Notes under the pieces: generated by a model
What the model was told of the DNA's origin: nothing
The model's database searches: none
Seen by the model: the letters and a program-made list of their open reading frames with translations, nothing else
Assembly (NCBI GenBank): GCA_013400115.1
Contig: VXBP01004367.1
Coordinates: 186,556 to 250,555, forward strand
Direction: 5' to 3'
DNA: 64,000 bases
From: Rhinopomastus cyanomelas
Taxonomy: Eukaryota; Chordata; Aves; Bucerotiformes; Rhinopomastidae
In this document: piece after piece, positions 9,801 through 18,895 of the stretch
How the letters are laid out: each line of letters begins with the position of its first letter
How positions within the stretch are numbered: the first letter of the stretch is position 1
Translations under genes and position numbers: made by a program

Positions 9801-11317
9801 CCAGGAAACACCAGGAATTCATCGGCCGCTTGAACTCCGTCAACAACAAAGCGGAGCTGTATCAACACCTGAAAGAAGAGAACGGGTTTGTGTCAGTCAC
9901 TGCGTCGCTGCCGGTGTACTCAGTGTGCTGTGTGGGGAGAAGTCAGTCACAGCACTGGAAGGGCTACTCTTGAGGGTTGAAAAGCACCACTGCACTCCCT
10001 TGTCTCCTGGTGTTTATGGAGAGCTGAGCAGTTGTGCTGAGCAGGGCTGAAAGGTGATAAGAGCCTTCCCTGTCGCTTAGTAAAAGTGCAGTTTGCAGTC
10101 AGCTGTTACACACTAGGGGCTACGAAGTTGCTGTTGTGCCAGTCAGTGCTTTAGCTCCCAAAGGAGTGGCTAAAAGTGTTGGCAGTAGTGGAGTGGTCGT
10201 TGTGAAGCTGGTAGTAGTCCCTGCTCTGCCAGCAAACACTGGGAGAAAAACCCAGCCTCCTCTGAAGTCCATGGGATGGTGGCAGTCAGTGATGGCTTCA
10301 GCAGCACTGAAAGTACCTTGGAGCAAAGAGCTAAGGCCTGCTGGAGGGCAGTGTAGGAGAAAGGGACCTGGGGCCAGGAGCCAGCAACGTGCCCTTGTGG
10401 CCAAGAAGGCCAACAGCATCCTAGGGTGGATCAGAATGGGGGTGGTTAGCAGATCAAGAGAGGTTCTTCTCCACATCTACTCTGCCCTAGTGAGACTGCA
10501 TGTGGACTGTTGTGTCCAGGTCTGGGTCCTTCAGAACGAGTTTCTGGAGGGAGCCCAGCACAGAGACACAAAGATGATGAAGAGAGCAGAACATCTCCCT
10601 GCTGAGGAAAGGCTGAGGGAGCTGGGGCTCTTGAGCTCAGAAACAAGGAGACTGAGGGGTGACCCCATTAATGGTGATAAATATGTGAGGGGTGGGTGTC
10701 AGGAGGATGGAGCCAGGCTCTGCTCAGGGGCATCTAGTGATAGCACAAGGGGCAGTGGGTGTGAGCTGGAGCAGAGGAGGTTCCACATCAATATGAGAAG
10801 GAGCTTCTTCCCAGTGAGGGTGACAGAGCCCTGGAAGGGGCTGCCTGGGGGGGTTGTGGAGTCTCCTTCTCTGGAGACATTTAAAACCCACCTGGAGATG
10901 TTCCTGGACAACTTGATTAGGGGATCCTGCTGTGGCAGAGGGATTGAACTAACCCTAAGATGATCTTTCGAGGTCCCTTCCAATCCCTAATGTTTTGTGG
11001 TTCTGTGAAACAGTTTCCCTCCAGTCACACGAGGAGGGACTGTGGTGGCCGCCTCAGGCTGGCAGTCGGTCGCGCTTTGCCATGGCTGCCGGCAGGTTCT
11101 GCTGCCTTTCCTGCTCTGGTTGCTGCTAAAGAATTCCTGAGAGGAGATGGGATGCCGTGTGTGGGTGCAGGAAGAGACAGCGAGGTCCCAGAGACACCAG
11201 AGTGTTTCTGAACACGCGCTTGTTGCTCCTTCTGGTGCTTGCAGCCAGGTTAACTCGCTCTCTGTCTCGCGTTTCAGAATGGAAGCAGCAGAAAATGGGA
11301 AGGCAGGCCGGCAGTGA
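808..11317 (+). CDS. INTS13: INTS13 (Integrator complex subunit 13 / Asunder), 3' half, 8 exons
   Basis: The gene encodes a nuclear subunit of Integrator, the complex that cleaves snRNA and promoter-proximal nascent RNAs. INTS13 pairs with INTS14 and INTS10, and its C-terminus contacts the INTS4/9/11 cleavage module (known for the family). Exons are 808-897, 2998-3176, 4496-4666, 5396-5550, 7148-7378, 8555-8694, 9750-9885 and 11278-11317; all join in frame. The spliced product is about 379 residues, roughly the C-terminal half of the 706-residue human protein, and closely matches it as I recall it. Landmarks are LHYCTGAYRISPVDV at the start, RYWPMIISQTTIFNMQ, a basic nuclear-localisation stretch RKKRGRKR in an acidic/lysine-rich linker, LLSLWSNRINTANSRKHQEF, and the end ENGKAGRQ. 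The 5' half lies upstream of the window. No frameshift or premature stop is visible. Confidence 0.96.
1577..2120 (-). mobile_element. CR1 LINE (group A), 5'-truncated
   Basis: The CR1 3' terminus is at the left (ATCACAGAATCACAGAACAT) and similarity fades near 2118 at CACCCCAGGATGCTG. A block of about 75 bases present in other copies is missing around 1727. Confidence 0.92.
2320..2465 (-). mobile_element. CR1 LINE 3' end (group A), short
   Basis: Only the last 145 or so bases of CR1 are present in reverse orientation, from CACAGAGTCACAGACCATC to the GAAGACTCCAC segment. Confidence 0.9.
2998..3176 (+). CDS. INTS13: INTS13 exon
   Basis: The acceptor TGTCCAACAG ends at 2997 and the donor ACG|GTAAGA begins at 3177. 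The exon encodes GRSVLLEQPRKSGSK (first G split) through GGRVTDYRIT, ending in phase 0. The intron after it (3177-4495) carries a chimeric CR1 end and a longer CR1; 3451-3930 shows nothing recognisable. Confidence 0.95.
3250..3452 (+). mobile_element. Chimeric CR1 with two fused 3' ends
   Basis: A forward CR1 3' end of an older type (GGTTGGAACTGGATGATCAGG, then CCTTCCAACCCTGAGTGATT) is followed directly by the linker AACTTCTCCAGTGAAGTGAT. A second CR1 3' end of group A follows and finishes in ATGATTCTATGATTCTA. The same junction recurs at 31197-31300, 31895-32250 and 39425-39602. Confidence 0.85.
3935..4374 (+). mobile_element. CR1 LINE (group A), 5'-truncated
   Basis: A forward copy runs from GCGCAGAGCCACAGAGATGA to CCCTAATGTTCTGTGTT. 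Its open frame 3949-4296 is the CR1 ORF2 tail and keeps the 'GARLCSGASSDGTRG' signature seen in other copies. Confidence 0.93.
4496..4666 (+). CDS. INTS13: INTS13 exon
   Basis: The acceptor TATCATTAG ends at 4495 and the donor GCT|GTAAGT begins at 4667. The exon is 57 codons, phase 0 to phase 0, running from DFGEFMRENRLTPFL to TTIFNMQA. The intron after it (4667-5395) holds one group B CR1. Confidence 0.96.
4792..5148 (+). mobile_element. CR1 LINE (group B), 5'-truncated
   Basis: A forward copy runs from GAGAGGAGACCTCATCACTC and ends after GATCCCAGGGGTCTTTTCC near 5148. Confidence 0.9.
5396..5550 (+). CDS. INTS13: INTS13 exon with weak donor
   Basis: The acceptor TTGCCTTGCAG ends at 5395. 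The exon encodes VVPLASVIVKEAMTDEDV through GTRGKGPK plus AG of the next Arg codon. The donor is AG|GTTCTG, a poor match to GTRAGT, but the phase and protein match require it. A CR1 begins about 30 bases beyond the donor. The intron (5551-7147) is largely CR1. Confidence 0.94.
5582..5966 (+). mobile_element. CR1 LINE (group B), 5'-truncated
   Basis: A forward copy runs from GACTGGGAGAGTTGGGGCTG to the tail after GATCCCAGGGGTCTTTTCC. Its frame 5597-5881 is the CR1 ORF2 tail (LSKRRLRGDLIALYSYLKG). Confidence 0.92.
6075..6965 (+). mobile_element. CR1 LINE with reverse-transcriptase segment, 3' end missing
   Basis: An older forward copy includes reverse-transcriptase coding remnants (VFLDFSEAFGRV, the motif A region, near 6136-6175) and continues through the ORF2 tail to CTGAAAGGAGGCTGTAGGG near 6950, where it stops before the usual 3' terminus. 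Stops and frameshifts interrupt it. It is unusual here in reaching into the RT domain. Confidence 0.82.
7148..7378 (+). CDS. INTS13: INTS13 exon with basic/acidic linker and NLS
   Basis: The acceptor GGCCTCGACCAG ends at 7147 and the donor AG|GTAAGT begins at 7379. It encodes DEQYRIMWNELETLVRAH, then KPPEEEERKKRGRKRED, a bipartite-looking basic stretch within a charged linker, ending WQDSE plus AG. The intron (7379-8554) contains two head-to-head CR1 copies; 8141-8554 shows nothing recognisable. Confidence 0.96.
7513..7729 (-). mobile_element. CR1 LINE 3' end (group A)
   Basis: A reverse 3' end of about 215 bases, from ACTCACAGAACATTAGGAAG to CTTCTCAGATTGATGTGG. It abuts the forward copy starting at about 7728, forming an inverted repeat. 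Confidence 0.9.
7728..8140 (+). mobile_element. CR1 LINE (group A), 5'-truncated
   Basis: A forward copy runs from GAGTGGAGCATCTTCCTGAT to CCCTGATGTGCTCTGATTCT. Its last 215 bases are the inverted counterpart of 7513-7729. Confidence 0.92.
8555..8694 (+). CDS. INTS13: INTS13 exon
   Basis: The acceptor CTTCTCAAAAAG ends at 8554 (purine-rich just before the AG) and the donor AAAG|GTAAGT begins at 8695. It encodes RLKGLLDREKEDLAEAEV (Arg split), then DSPDSPEPPNKKPL through VEKSK. The intron (8695-9749) holds a CR1 and a tRNA-headed SINE; 9291-9749 shows nothing else. Confidence 0.95.
8830..9088 (+). mobile_element. CR1 LINE 3' end (group A)
   Basis: A forward copy runs from GCTAGGAGAAAGGGCAGTAG to CCCCTGATGCTCTGTGAAG. 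Confidence 0.92.
9121..9290 (+). mobile_element. tRNA-derived SINE with CR1-like tail
   Basis: Positions 9121-9196 resemble a lysine tRNA: an A box TGGCTCAGTTGG (9129-9140), an anticodon-arm region GGGACTCTGAACTCC, and a slightly decayed B box GGTCTGAGCCC. It is followed by a spacer and the CR1-like tail GCATGGGGGCTGGACT. The next 24 bases (9250-9273) are the reverse complement of what a CR1 3' end should show, so the tail carries a micro-inversion. The closest known design is avian tRNA-CR1 SINEs such as TguSINE1. A decayed tRNA pseudogene beside a CR1 fragment is the alternative. Confidence 0.7.
9750..9885 (+). CDS. INTS13: INTS13 exon, C-terminal cleavage-module-binding region
   Basis: The acceptor TTGCAATTTCAG ends at 9749. 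It encodes GPMSLLSLWSNRINTANS (first Gly split) through ELYQHLKEEN plus GG. The donor GG|GTTTGT is weak. In human INTS13 this C-terminal part binds the Integrator cleavage module, and mutations there cause a ciliopathy (recalled from the literature). In the intron (9886-11277), 9886-10335 and 11006-11277 show nothing recognisable beyond one CR1. Confidence 0.95.
10336..11006 (+). mobile_element. CR1 LINE (group A), 5'-truncated, longer copy
   Basis: A forward copy runs from GGAGAAAGGGACCTGGGGCC to TTTTGTGGTTCTGTGA. Its open frame 10136-10963 fuses flanking DNA to the CR1 ORF2 tail. Confidence 0.94.
11278..11317 (+). CDS. INTS13: INTS13 terminal coding exon
   Basis: The acceptor TCGCGTTTCAG ends at 11277. 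The exon encodes M-E-A-A then ENGKAGRQ and the stop TGA at 11315-11317. The family's C-terminus ends the same way. Confidence 0.96.
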
Positions 11318-11955
11318 CGATGGGTTCATTCTCTTCGGACAACACGTGGCCCAAGAGCAAAGCTGTCGTGCTGGGATCGGTGCCGGCACCGCTGTAGAGC
11401 TCTGGTTTGGTTTTTACCTTTTCTACCCTTATTTTTGCTATGAGATACGAAACCTGCATATCACGTTAAAGGAGTAGTGAGCGAGCAGGAGCTGTCCTGA
11501 AGGATTTTAGTCCCCTTTTTAGGATTTAAAAAGCACCATGGACTCTAAATCAACGAACCCAAAATGCTCGTCAGAGTTGGAAGTGCTTCTGCACAAGTAT
11601 TTTTTAACGTTTCAGAATCAGTCGCGACGTAAAAAAGCAGCAATTTTATAGTTGAACAGGTGAGGCTGTTAGTTTTGGCTCCCAAACACTCATGTTCGTG
11701 CAGAACTTCCTCAGGAGCCCCCAGTTAGGGAGAAGATCCCGCGGTGGGCGCTGGTCACCGAGCTGAGGAAATGCCAGTCTGTTTCCAACGGAGGGGTGGG
11801 AGAACAAGAGGTTTAACAGATGGAAAAGAAGTTGGTATAAGGGCTTTTAAAGTTGGCTAGAAGTGGTCCTTAGAAAGCAGAGCCCTCGAGGTGGTTGTGC
11901 TGGATCCAGTTCAGTGTTTGTAAGCAGAAATAAAACACAATTTTTGCTAATCATT
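11318..11955 (+). other. INTS13: INTS13 3' UTR (end estimated)
   Basis: AT-richer, repeat-free sequence follows the stop codon. The first good polyadenylation signal is AATAAA at 11929-11934, with a T/GT-rich stretch (TTTTCGTCTGTGACATGTG) after 11957. The exact cleavage site is inferred. Confidence 0.7.
11929..11934 (+). terminator. INTS13: Polyadenylation signal AATAAA of INTS13
   Basis: A canonical hexamer 612 bases after the stop codon, followed by a GU-rich element. It is the only canonical signal I noticed between the stop codon and the next repeat. Confidence 0.7.
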
Positions 11956-12032
11956 TCCTTTTCGTCTGTGACATGTGAGCTCTGCCACACTCACAGAGCT
12001 CTTTGAGTGGCATAGGGAAACCTACTCTGAAG

Positions 12033-12535
12033 TCTTGTGGCCAAGAAGGCCAGTGGCATCCAGGGGTGGAACAGAAGAGGGGTGGTTGGCAGACTGAGAG
12101 AGGTTCTTGTCCCCCTCTTGTGGCCCTGGGGAGACCACATCTGGAATCTTGTATCCAGCTCTGGGGCCCTCAGTGCCAGAAGGACACAGAGCTGCTGGAG
12201 GGAGCCCAGCGCAGAGCCACAGAGGTGATGGAGTGGAGCATCTCCCTGCTGAGGAAAGGCTGAGGGAGCTTGGAGAAAAGGAGACTGAGGGGTGACCCCA
12301 TTACTTTTGATAAATATGTGAAGGGTGGGTGTCAGAGGGATGGAGCCAGTGGCATCTAGTGACAACAAGGGGCAATGGGTGTGAGGTGGACAGAGGAGGT
12401 TCCACATCAGTATGAGAAGGAACTTCTTTCCAGGGAAGGTGACAGAGCCCTGGAAGGGGCTGCCCAGGGTGGGTTGTGGACTCTCCTCCTCTGGAGACAT
12501 TTAAAACCCACCTGGACATGTTTCTGTGTGACGTG
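12033..12535 (+). mobile_element. CR1 LINE (group A), both ends missing
   Basis: A forward copy runs from TCTTGTGGCCAAGAAGGCCA to GACATGTTTCTGTGTGACG. The usual 3' terminus is absent. Confidence 0.9.
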
Positions 12536-13427
12536 GGTGCGCACACACTGTTACCTCAAGGTCTGAGCATGGCAATGAGTTGGCCTAAACGTCGGAAGCT
12601 GATTCTGGAAACCTCCTACCACTAGCTTCCTTCCTTGCCAACATGAGAACATGCTTTGCTAAGGAACACCTAGCAAATGGTGTCCTGGGGACTAGCAGCA
12701 GCCCGGAGAGAGACTGAGAGCTGCTGCTCTGGAGAGACAATCTCTGCAGTCAGGTGATGATTCTGTAGTGTTGTTAATGCCCTAGGTCACCCGCGGCTCT
12801 GCTGTGGGGCAGAGCCGTTCTGGGATGAAGTCAGCACCGAGCGGCCCAGTAGTGAGTTTCAGGAACAACAGCGGCGCACAACCCGAGGCTGAGCAACCTG
12901 AGCGACCGGAGACGTTCTGGCACCCGTGAAGTGGTTCCTGCTGCTCCAGCCACTGGTCACCCCGCGGAAACCCCACCAGTCCTTCAGACTGCCCCACGGC
13001 CACGAGTCCGTGAGTTTACTCACAGTGCACAGAGGTGCCCACCTGTCTCTGGGTGCATGTGGAAGGTGACAGCAGAGCCTCTCCTGCTGCCCTTGGCTGC
13101 TGGTTTTGTTGCCACAACAATTCTGCGGCTCAGGAGAGGAAAACACCCTCAAACTCCAGCAGCTGCCAGGGAGACCTGGGAGGCCAGAGCCAAGAGGAGC
13201 CAGCCTGGGAGAGGTTTTCTTTGTGGCAGAGCCTGAGTCAGCACAGACTGATCCAGGAATGTTCTAGGGTGATTTGAAAACCAGTAAACAGCATCGGAAC
13301 GGCCCCAGCGGTGAGATAAAGACAGCCTGGCAATGCAGGTGTGGCTTCCTGACCGCGGAGCTACTTCGGTGTTACGGGCCCAGTACTGCTGGGAGAGCCA
13401 GCTTTGCTCAGTGAAGTGCTGCACATC

Positions 13428-13487
13428 TCAGAACATCAGGCATTGGAAGGGACCTTGAAAGATCATCCAGTCCAGTCCCCCTGCCAC
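13428..13487 (-). mobile_element. CR1 LINE 3' terminus, very short
   Basis: About 60 bases of the CR1 3' end in reverse (AGAACATCAGGCATTGGAAG). Confidence 0.85.
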
Positions 13488-13984
13488 TGGCAAGGGCTTT
13501 TCTTTGGGCTGGCTGTATCTGATGTGTCTTCAGGAGCAGAGACAATCAGTGGTCAAGTAGTTGTGGGGCTCTGGGACCGGTGAGTGGCTTCCAGACTGTA
13601 GATCAAAAGGGCAGGCAGCGTGCCCAGGTCTTTCCTGCATACAAGGGCCCTAAAAGTACACCAGGGGGTGGCTGTGTGCAGCAGCAGCAGTGTTCCCTGA
13701 ATGAGTTCATTCTGCTGGGAAAGCAGGAACGGTCCTCTGGGAAGGAGTGAGTGCTCCTGGCTTGAAAACTGCACCCCTCTGCCTTGGATTTAGAGGCAGT
13801 GGCTGTGGATCTGGGGATGCGAAGTGGGGAAGTCCCCTACAGCTGTTGTACAAGCTTTACCTTTGTTGTCCTAGTGCCTGCATTTGCACTGGGGGCTTTG
13901 TAGTGGCTACTGACCTTCCCTGCCCGGCTTTACTGCCCAGAGCCCTTTCATCTTAGTGAGAAGCAGGATGGGGTTTGGGCCACA

Positions 13985-14350
13985 GGAACCCCCTGCAGCT
14001 GCAGGCTGGGGGATGAGTGGCTGGTGAGCAGCCGGGCAGAGAGGGACCTGGCAGTGCTGGGTGACAACTGGCTGAACAGGAGCCAGGGGGTTGCCCAGAA
14101 GGCCAATGGCATCCTGGCTTGGATCAGCAGTAGTGTGGCCAGCAGGGCTAGGGACATCATTCTCCCCCTGTACTGGCCTCCCCTTGAGTACTGGAGGCAG
14201 TGCTGGGCCTCTCACTTCAAGAAAGAGATGTAGGATCCAGAGAAGCAGTGAGGCTGGGGAAGGGACTGGAGGGAAAGTCTGATGAGGGAGCTGGGGGTGT
14301 TTAGCCTGGAGAGGAGGAGACTCAAGGGGGACCTTCTCCCTCTCCATTTC
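13985..14350 (+). mobile_element. CR1 LINE, older copy
   Basis: A diverged forward copy of the ORF2 tail (GAGAGGGACCTGGCAGTGCT through GGAGAGGAGGAGACTCAAGG). Confidence 0.78.
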
Positions 14351-14434
14351 CCTTGTAACTGGGGCTGGCTCTGAGTAAGTGAAAAGTTGGGTTGGTTGTG
14401 CTCAGTGCTGCTGAGAAACCTCCATGTGTTCCTT

Positions 14435-14652
14435 GTCAGTGTCAGGAGGAACTTCTTCATGGTGAGGGTGCCAGAGCCCTGGAAGGGGCTGCCCAGGAGC
14501 ATTGTGAAGTCTCCTTCTCTGGAGATGTTTCAAACCCACCTGGCTGTGATCCTGCCTGGACTGGATCTAGGGGATCCTGCTGTGGTGGGGGGACTGGGCT
14601 GGATGATCTTTTGAGGTCCCTTCCAACCCCTAATGTTCTGTGATTCTCTTCT
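14435..14652 (+). mobile_element. CR1 LINE 3' end (group A)
   Basis: A forward 3' end (CAGGAGGAACTTCTTCATGG to CCCTAATGTTCTGTGATTC), possibly continuing the fragment at 13985-14350 after a gap. Confidence 0.9.
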
Positions 14653-15311
14653 GCAGTCTCTGCACCCAACACGGTCACTGGTCATGAACCCGGGAGGGTG
14701 AGTAGGTGGTGGGGTGGAGGCTGGTGACACCCCCTCTGATCAGTTGCTGGCTGCAGGAGCTTTCTACCTTTTGACATCCATCCACTGTGACCCGGAGGAA
14801 GGCTGTTGTGCTGCAGTTGCCTGGTGACGTGAAGATATCCCTGCAAATTGGCTGGGGGTGAATAGAATCTCATGCAAACCATGGGAGGTGCTGCCCAGGC
14901 TGTCGCCGTAAGCACTGGGCTTCTGGAAGGGACCAGAGCTGCTGGTGCCCGGGTGTTGGGAAGGAGGTGAACGCGTGTGATGGGCAGAGGGGGTCTGATG
15001 AGTGATCACGGTTTGGTAGAAGTGGAAGTAACGTGACGTTGTGGCCTTCTCGAAGCGATCGGCTGTGCTGAGGCGACGGTCGCTGCCTCGGCTTGTCTGA
15101 GGACACGTCGCGTCATTCTGGGGAGGTTCTGCTTTCCTGCAGGAGATGTGAGATGGTGCTCGGATAAGGCAGGGAGGCCTTCTGGCCTGACAGCCTTCGG
15201 TAAAGTCGTCGTGGAACCTGTAGAGCCCTGCAAATATCCACCTCTCTCCAGTTCATAAGAGCATGGGGCCATCGCTTCAAAGGGATCTCAGAAATCTTAG
15301 CAGCTGGTGTC

Positions 15312-15566
15312 GTGTAATAGTAGGACAAGGAGCAGTGAGCTGGAACAGAGGAGCTTCCACATCAGTCTGAGAAGGAACTTCTTCCCACTGAGGGTGCAGA
15401 GCCCTGGGAGAGGCTGCCCAGTGGGGTTGTGGAGTCTCTTTGTCTGGAGACGTTTAAAACCTGCCTGGGCATGTTCTTTGTGACTAGGTGGTCCTGCTGT
15501 GTCGGGGACTGGACTGGATGATCTTTGGAGGCCCCTTCCAATCCCTGATGCTCTGTGATGCTGTTC
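15312..15566 (+). mobile_element. CR1 LINE 3' end (group A)
   Basis: A forward copy runs from ATAGTAGGACAAGGAGCAGT to CCCTGATGCTCTGTGATGC. Confidence 0.92.
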
Positions 15567-16284
15567 TGAGCTGTCCTGTGGCAGATGGAGCCACTGCCCA
15601 ACCTTTGCTGCCCTTTTTGTCAAATGGGGGACTCTGAGCTGACATCCATCCAAGCGCCAGGGCAGAGGCTGAGGTGCCAAGTTCCAGCCTCGTGACTCGT
15701 TTCCCCAAGGGTGTGGGGGATTCTGTGCCGCCCAAGGAACACACAGTCTGTAAAGGCCCTGCTGCTGGTGCCTGCTGCCCGCTCCCCGGGCTCAGCTTTC
15801 GCGTTCAGCCCGCGCCGCCGGCTTCCTCCAGCAGCTCTGCAGACGAAAGGCTGTTCCAAAGCTCCTGGAAATGGGGCAGTTGGTCTGTTGGCCCCTCTTC
15901 CCCTCTGCTGTTGAAAGCAAGTCCACAAGCAGCAGAGGCGGAGGCTGCTGACTGATGGGGAGTAAGAGGCCAGGTCCCTCTTAGCAGCTTTTCCTTCCAG
16001 CTGTTTTTCTTTCAGTGTTTGTTTTCCTTTGGCAATTAGCTGAACTGGTGGCTGGTGGAGCTGACAGAGTCTGGTTTCCTTCAGGTTTGTCTGAAGTTCT
16101 CTTTTCGCTGTCTGAACGATCTTGGCTGGGTTCTGCGCCACACGGTCAGTGGGGAGCTCTGTGCAGCTGAGCAGGATGGGCTTCGTCTTTCCCCCCCATC
16201 AGTGGGGGCACAGCCTTTGAGTTTTGTCCTCTGCCCAGTTTTCAGAGAGACTCGAAGGAGGGTTCTTCTCATAGAACTGTTAAG

Positions 16285-16602
16285 GCTGGAAGATATCATA
16301 GAATCAGAGAATCATTCAGGTTGGAGAAGACCCCTGGGATCATCAAGTCCAACCATCAACCCTACTCTACAAGATCACCCCTAAACCACATCCCTCAACA
16401 CCACATCTAAGTGATTTTTAAACTCACCCAGGGATGGGGACTCAACCACCACCCTGGGCAGCCCATTCCAGTCCCTGACCACTCTCTCCAGGCAGATTTT
16501 CTTCCTGATGTCCTCCCCTGTTGAAGCCTGAAGCCCTTCCCTCTGCTTCTGTCACTGATTAGCTATGAGAAGAGACCAGCACCAACATCTCTACAGATCT
16601 CC
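16285..16602 (-). mobile_element. CR1 LINE (group B), 5'-truncated
   Basis: A reverse copy runs from ATCATAGAATCAGAGAATCA; the complement of the group B hallmark appears as GGAGAAGACCCCTGGGATC. It ends near the GAAGAGACCAGCACC segment. Confidence 0.9.
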
Positions 16603-16850
16603 AAGATCATCAAGTCCAACAGTTGACCCAGTGCCACCCTGCCCACTAAACAATGTTCTCAAGCACCACACCTGCCCAGTTTTTGAAACCCCTCCATGGA
16701 CTCCACCTGCTTCCTGGGCAGCCTCTCCCAACCCCTGGTCACTCTGTGCGTGAGGAAGTTTTTCCTGATGTTCAAGCTCACCCTCCCTTGGCACAACTTG
16801 AGGCTGTTTCCTCTTGTTCTATCGCTGGTGACTCGGGAGACACAAAGGAC
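16603..16850 (-). mobile_element. CR1 LINE, a second group B-like copy in tandem
   Basis: A reverse copy starts again at a 3' end (CAAGATCATCAAGTCCAAC) directly after the previous element and runs to TCTTGTTCTATCGCTGGTG. Confidence 0.75.
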
Positions 16851-16949
16851 CTCGGAATGGAGCCATCTCTCTGCTCTTGGTGAGTGGCTCTGACCAACAT
16901 CTCCATCAGTGACTGCACTGCTGCTCAAGAAGGGTCACATTCTAAATCA

Positions 16950-17345
16950 TGGAGCTTGACCAAGTCCAACCTTCCACCCAGGGCCGCCAGGTCAGCACTA
17001 ACCTCTGTCCCCTGGCGCTATGTCTTTGTACATCTGGGCTCCCTCCAGCAGCAGTGTGTCCTTCTGGAACTGAGGGGCCCACGACTGGACACAAGAGTCC
17101 AGATCACTCTCACCAGGGCAGAGTACAGGGGGAGAAGAACCTCTCTCCATCTGCTAACCACCCTCTTTCTGATGCACCTCAAGATACCATTTGCCTTCTT
17201 GGTCACAAGGGCACATTGCTGGCTCCTGACCGTCCTGCTGGCCATCAGGACCCCCAGGTCCCTGTCTCCTACACTGTTCTCAACAGGTCAGTCCCCAGCC
17301 TACCCTGGTCGCTGGGCTTGGTCTCACCCAGATGCCAGACTCTAC
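16950..17345 (-). mobile_element. CR1 LINE, internal ORF2-tail segment
   Basis: A reverse copy with GTCCTTCTGGAACTGAGGGG, CACCAGGGCAGAGTACAGG and the complement of the 'CAGGACCCCCAGGTCCCTGTC' region, lacking the 3' terminus. Confidence 0.85.
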
Positions 17346-18018
17346 AGTTGCCCTGTTTGTGTCTAGTTACTTCTGGTTCTTGTTTGGGAGGAAAAATCTT
17401 GGCTCACCCTGCCGACCAGCAGCAGAGCAGGGCTTCCAGGTAGGTCTGGTGGGCTCCCTGTGACCCCCATCCTCCGTGGATCTGCCTCGTTGACGGCTCT
17501 GGCATCAGACCCGCGAGACGTTGAATTCGTGGGCTACTGGAAGAAGCCTGCGGTGCCAAGAGTTTATCTCCGAGCGCCGCTTCCGCACCTCTGCCGAGGA
17601 GGGGCTGGAAGGGAAGAGCGGCCCAGCCCTCGCCGTGGCTCTCCGGCAGGTGACTGATGGATTTACGGCAGCGCGCGGCTTCCTCCGTTTGTCTGGCAGC
17701 CAGCAGCCGGGCCGCGCGATTGTGGGGCTGCCTTCTCACCAGCGACTGCTCCCGGCTGGACCCAGAGGCCAGGAAATGATCTAGCAAAAGGCTTTTGGTG
17801 ACAATTAATAGAATTCCTGCTGATAGCTTGGGTGGTTGTTGTTCTTACGGGGTGTTGTTGCCATCAGCCTGAAGTCACCGTGCGGCCACGCCGGAGGTGG
17901 GTGGTCACAGGCTTTTGGTGCCGCGCGGCAGCTTCTAGTTCTCTTGGGAACGCAGCAGCTTGGTTTGTAGCCTCCCTGTGCTCTGCTCAGTGACCACAGC
18001 ACCTTGAAACACTTATTT

Positions 18019-18080
18019 AATAGAATCATAGAATCACAGAGTCATTAAGGATTGGAAGGGACCTTGAAAGATCATCCAGG
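18019..18080 (-). mobile_element. CR1 LINE 3' terminus, inverted partner
   Basis: A reverse 3' terminus of about 60 bases (AGAATCATAGAATCACAGAG) immediately before a forward copy. Confidence 0.88.
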
Positions 18081-18085
18081 CTTTT

Positions 18086-18372
18086 GTCAATGTCATCTAA
18101 TGATAGGACAAGGGGCAGTGGGTGTGAGCTGAAACATGGGAGGTTCCACATCAGTGTGAGAAGGAACTTCTTCCCTGTGAAGGTGTCAGAGCCCTGGAGG
18201 GGGCTGCCCAGGGGGGTTGTGGAGTCTCCTTCTCTGGAGATGTTTAAATCCCACCTGGCCATGTTCCTGTGTGACTTGGTCTAGGTGATCCTGCTGTGTC
18301 AGGGGGATTGGACTGGATGATCTTTGGAGGTCCCTTCCAATCCCTGATGGTCTGGGGTGCTGTGGTTCTCAA
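18086..18372 (+). mobile_element. CR1 LINE 3' end (group A)
   Basis: A forward copy runs from AATGTCATCTAATGATAGGA to CCCTGATGGTCTGGGGTGC. With 18019-18080 it forms an inverted terminal pair. Confidence 0.92.
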
Positions 18373-18679
18373 ATAAGGACCCTTGCCTGGTGTGATTCAC
18401 CACACTCATGTTTTCATGTGTTTCTAAATCACATCTACCTCTGTCCGACCCCTTTCTTTGCCAGGGTGTCCTGCTGGGTTGTTAACCAGGCTCTTGCTGT
18501 GTTGGACGGCACCGGTACCAACATGTTCAAGACAACTTCAGTTGAAAGTTCACTCCCATGATGAGAGAAAGGGCAAAAATGGCCACTGTGGCTCCTTATC
18601 TGCCACGAGATCGCATTGTACTCTGGTGTTTGCTGTAGGCAAATTGCTGAGAAGTGGCTGACACCCTGACAGGCTGGGC

Positions 18680-18895
18680 TGCTGGAATCTTGTGTCCAGG
18701 TCTGGGCCCCTCAGTTCTCACTGGAGAGAGTCCAGCCCAGAGCCACAGCGATGGTGAAGGGAGGGGAGCATCTCCCTGATGAGGAAGGGCTGAGGGAGCT
18801 GGGGCTCTTGAGCTTGGAGAAGAGGAGCCTGAGGGGTGACCCCATTAATGTTGATAAATATGTGAAGGGTGGGTGTCAGGAGGATGGAGCCTGGT
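18680..18895 (+). mobile_element. CR1 LINE internal fragment
   Basis: Forward, from GGAATCTTGTGTCCAGGTCT to GTCAGGAGGATGGAGCCTGG; the 3' terminus is missing. Confidence 0.9.

Noticed and set aside
12931..13236. Overlapping open frames of about 100 residues between the two genes
   Set aside because: There are frames on both strands with no domain, no exon-like splice sites in phase and no sign of conservation that I can judge. I treat it as non-coding GC-rich intergenic DNA.
17460..17790. GC-rich intergenic stretch as a possible promoter
   Set aside because: CG content is modest and short, with no start codon leading into a supported exon on either strand.
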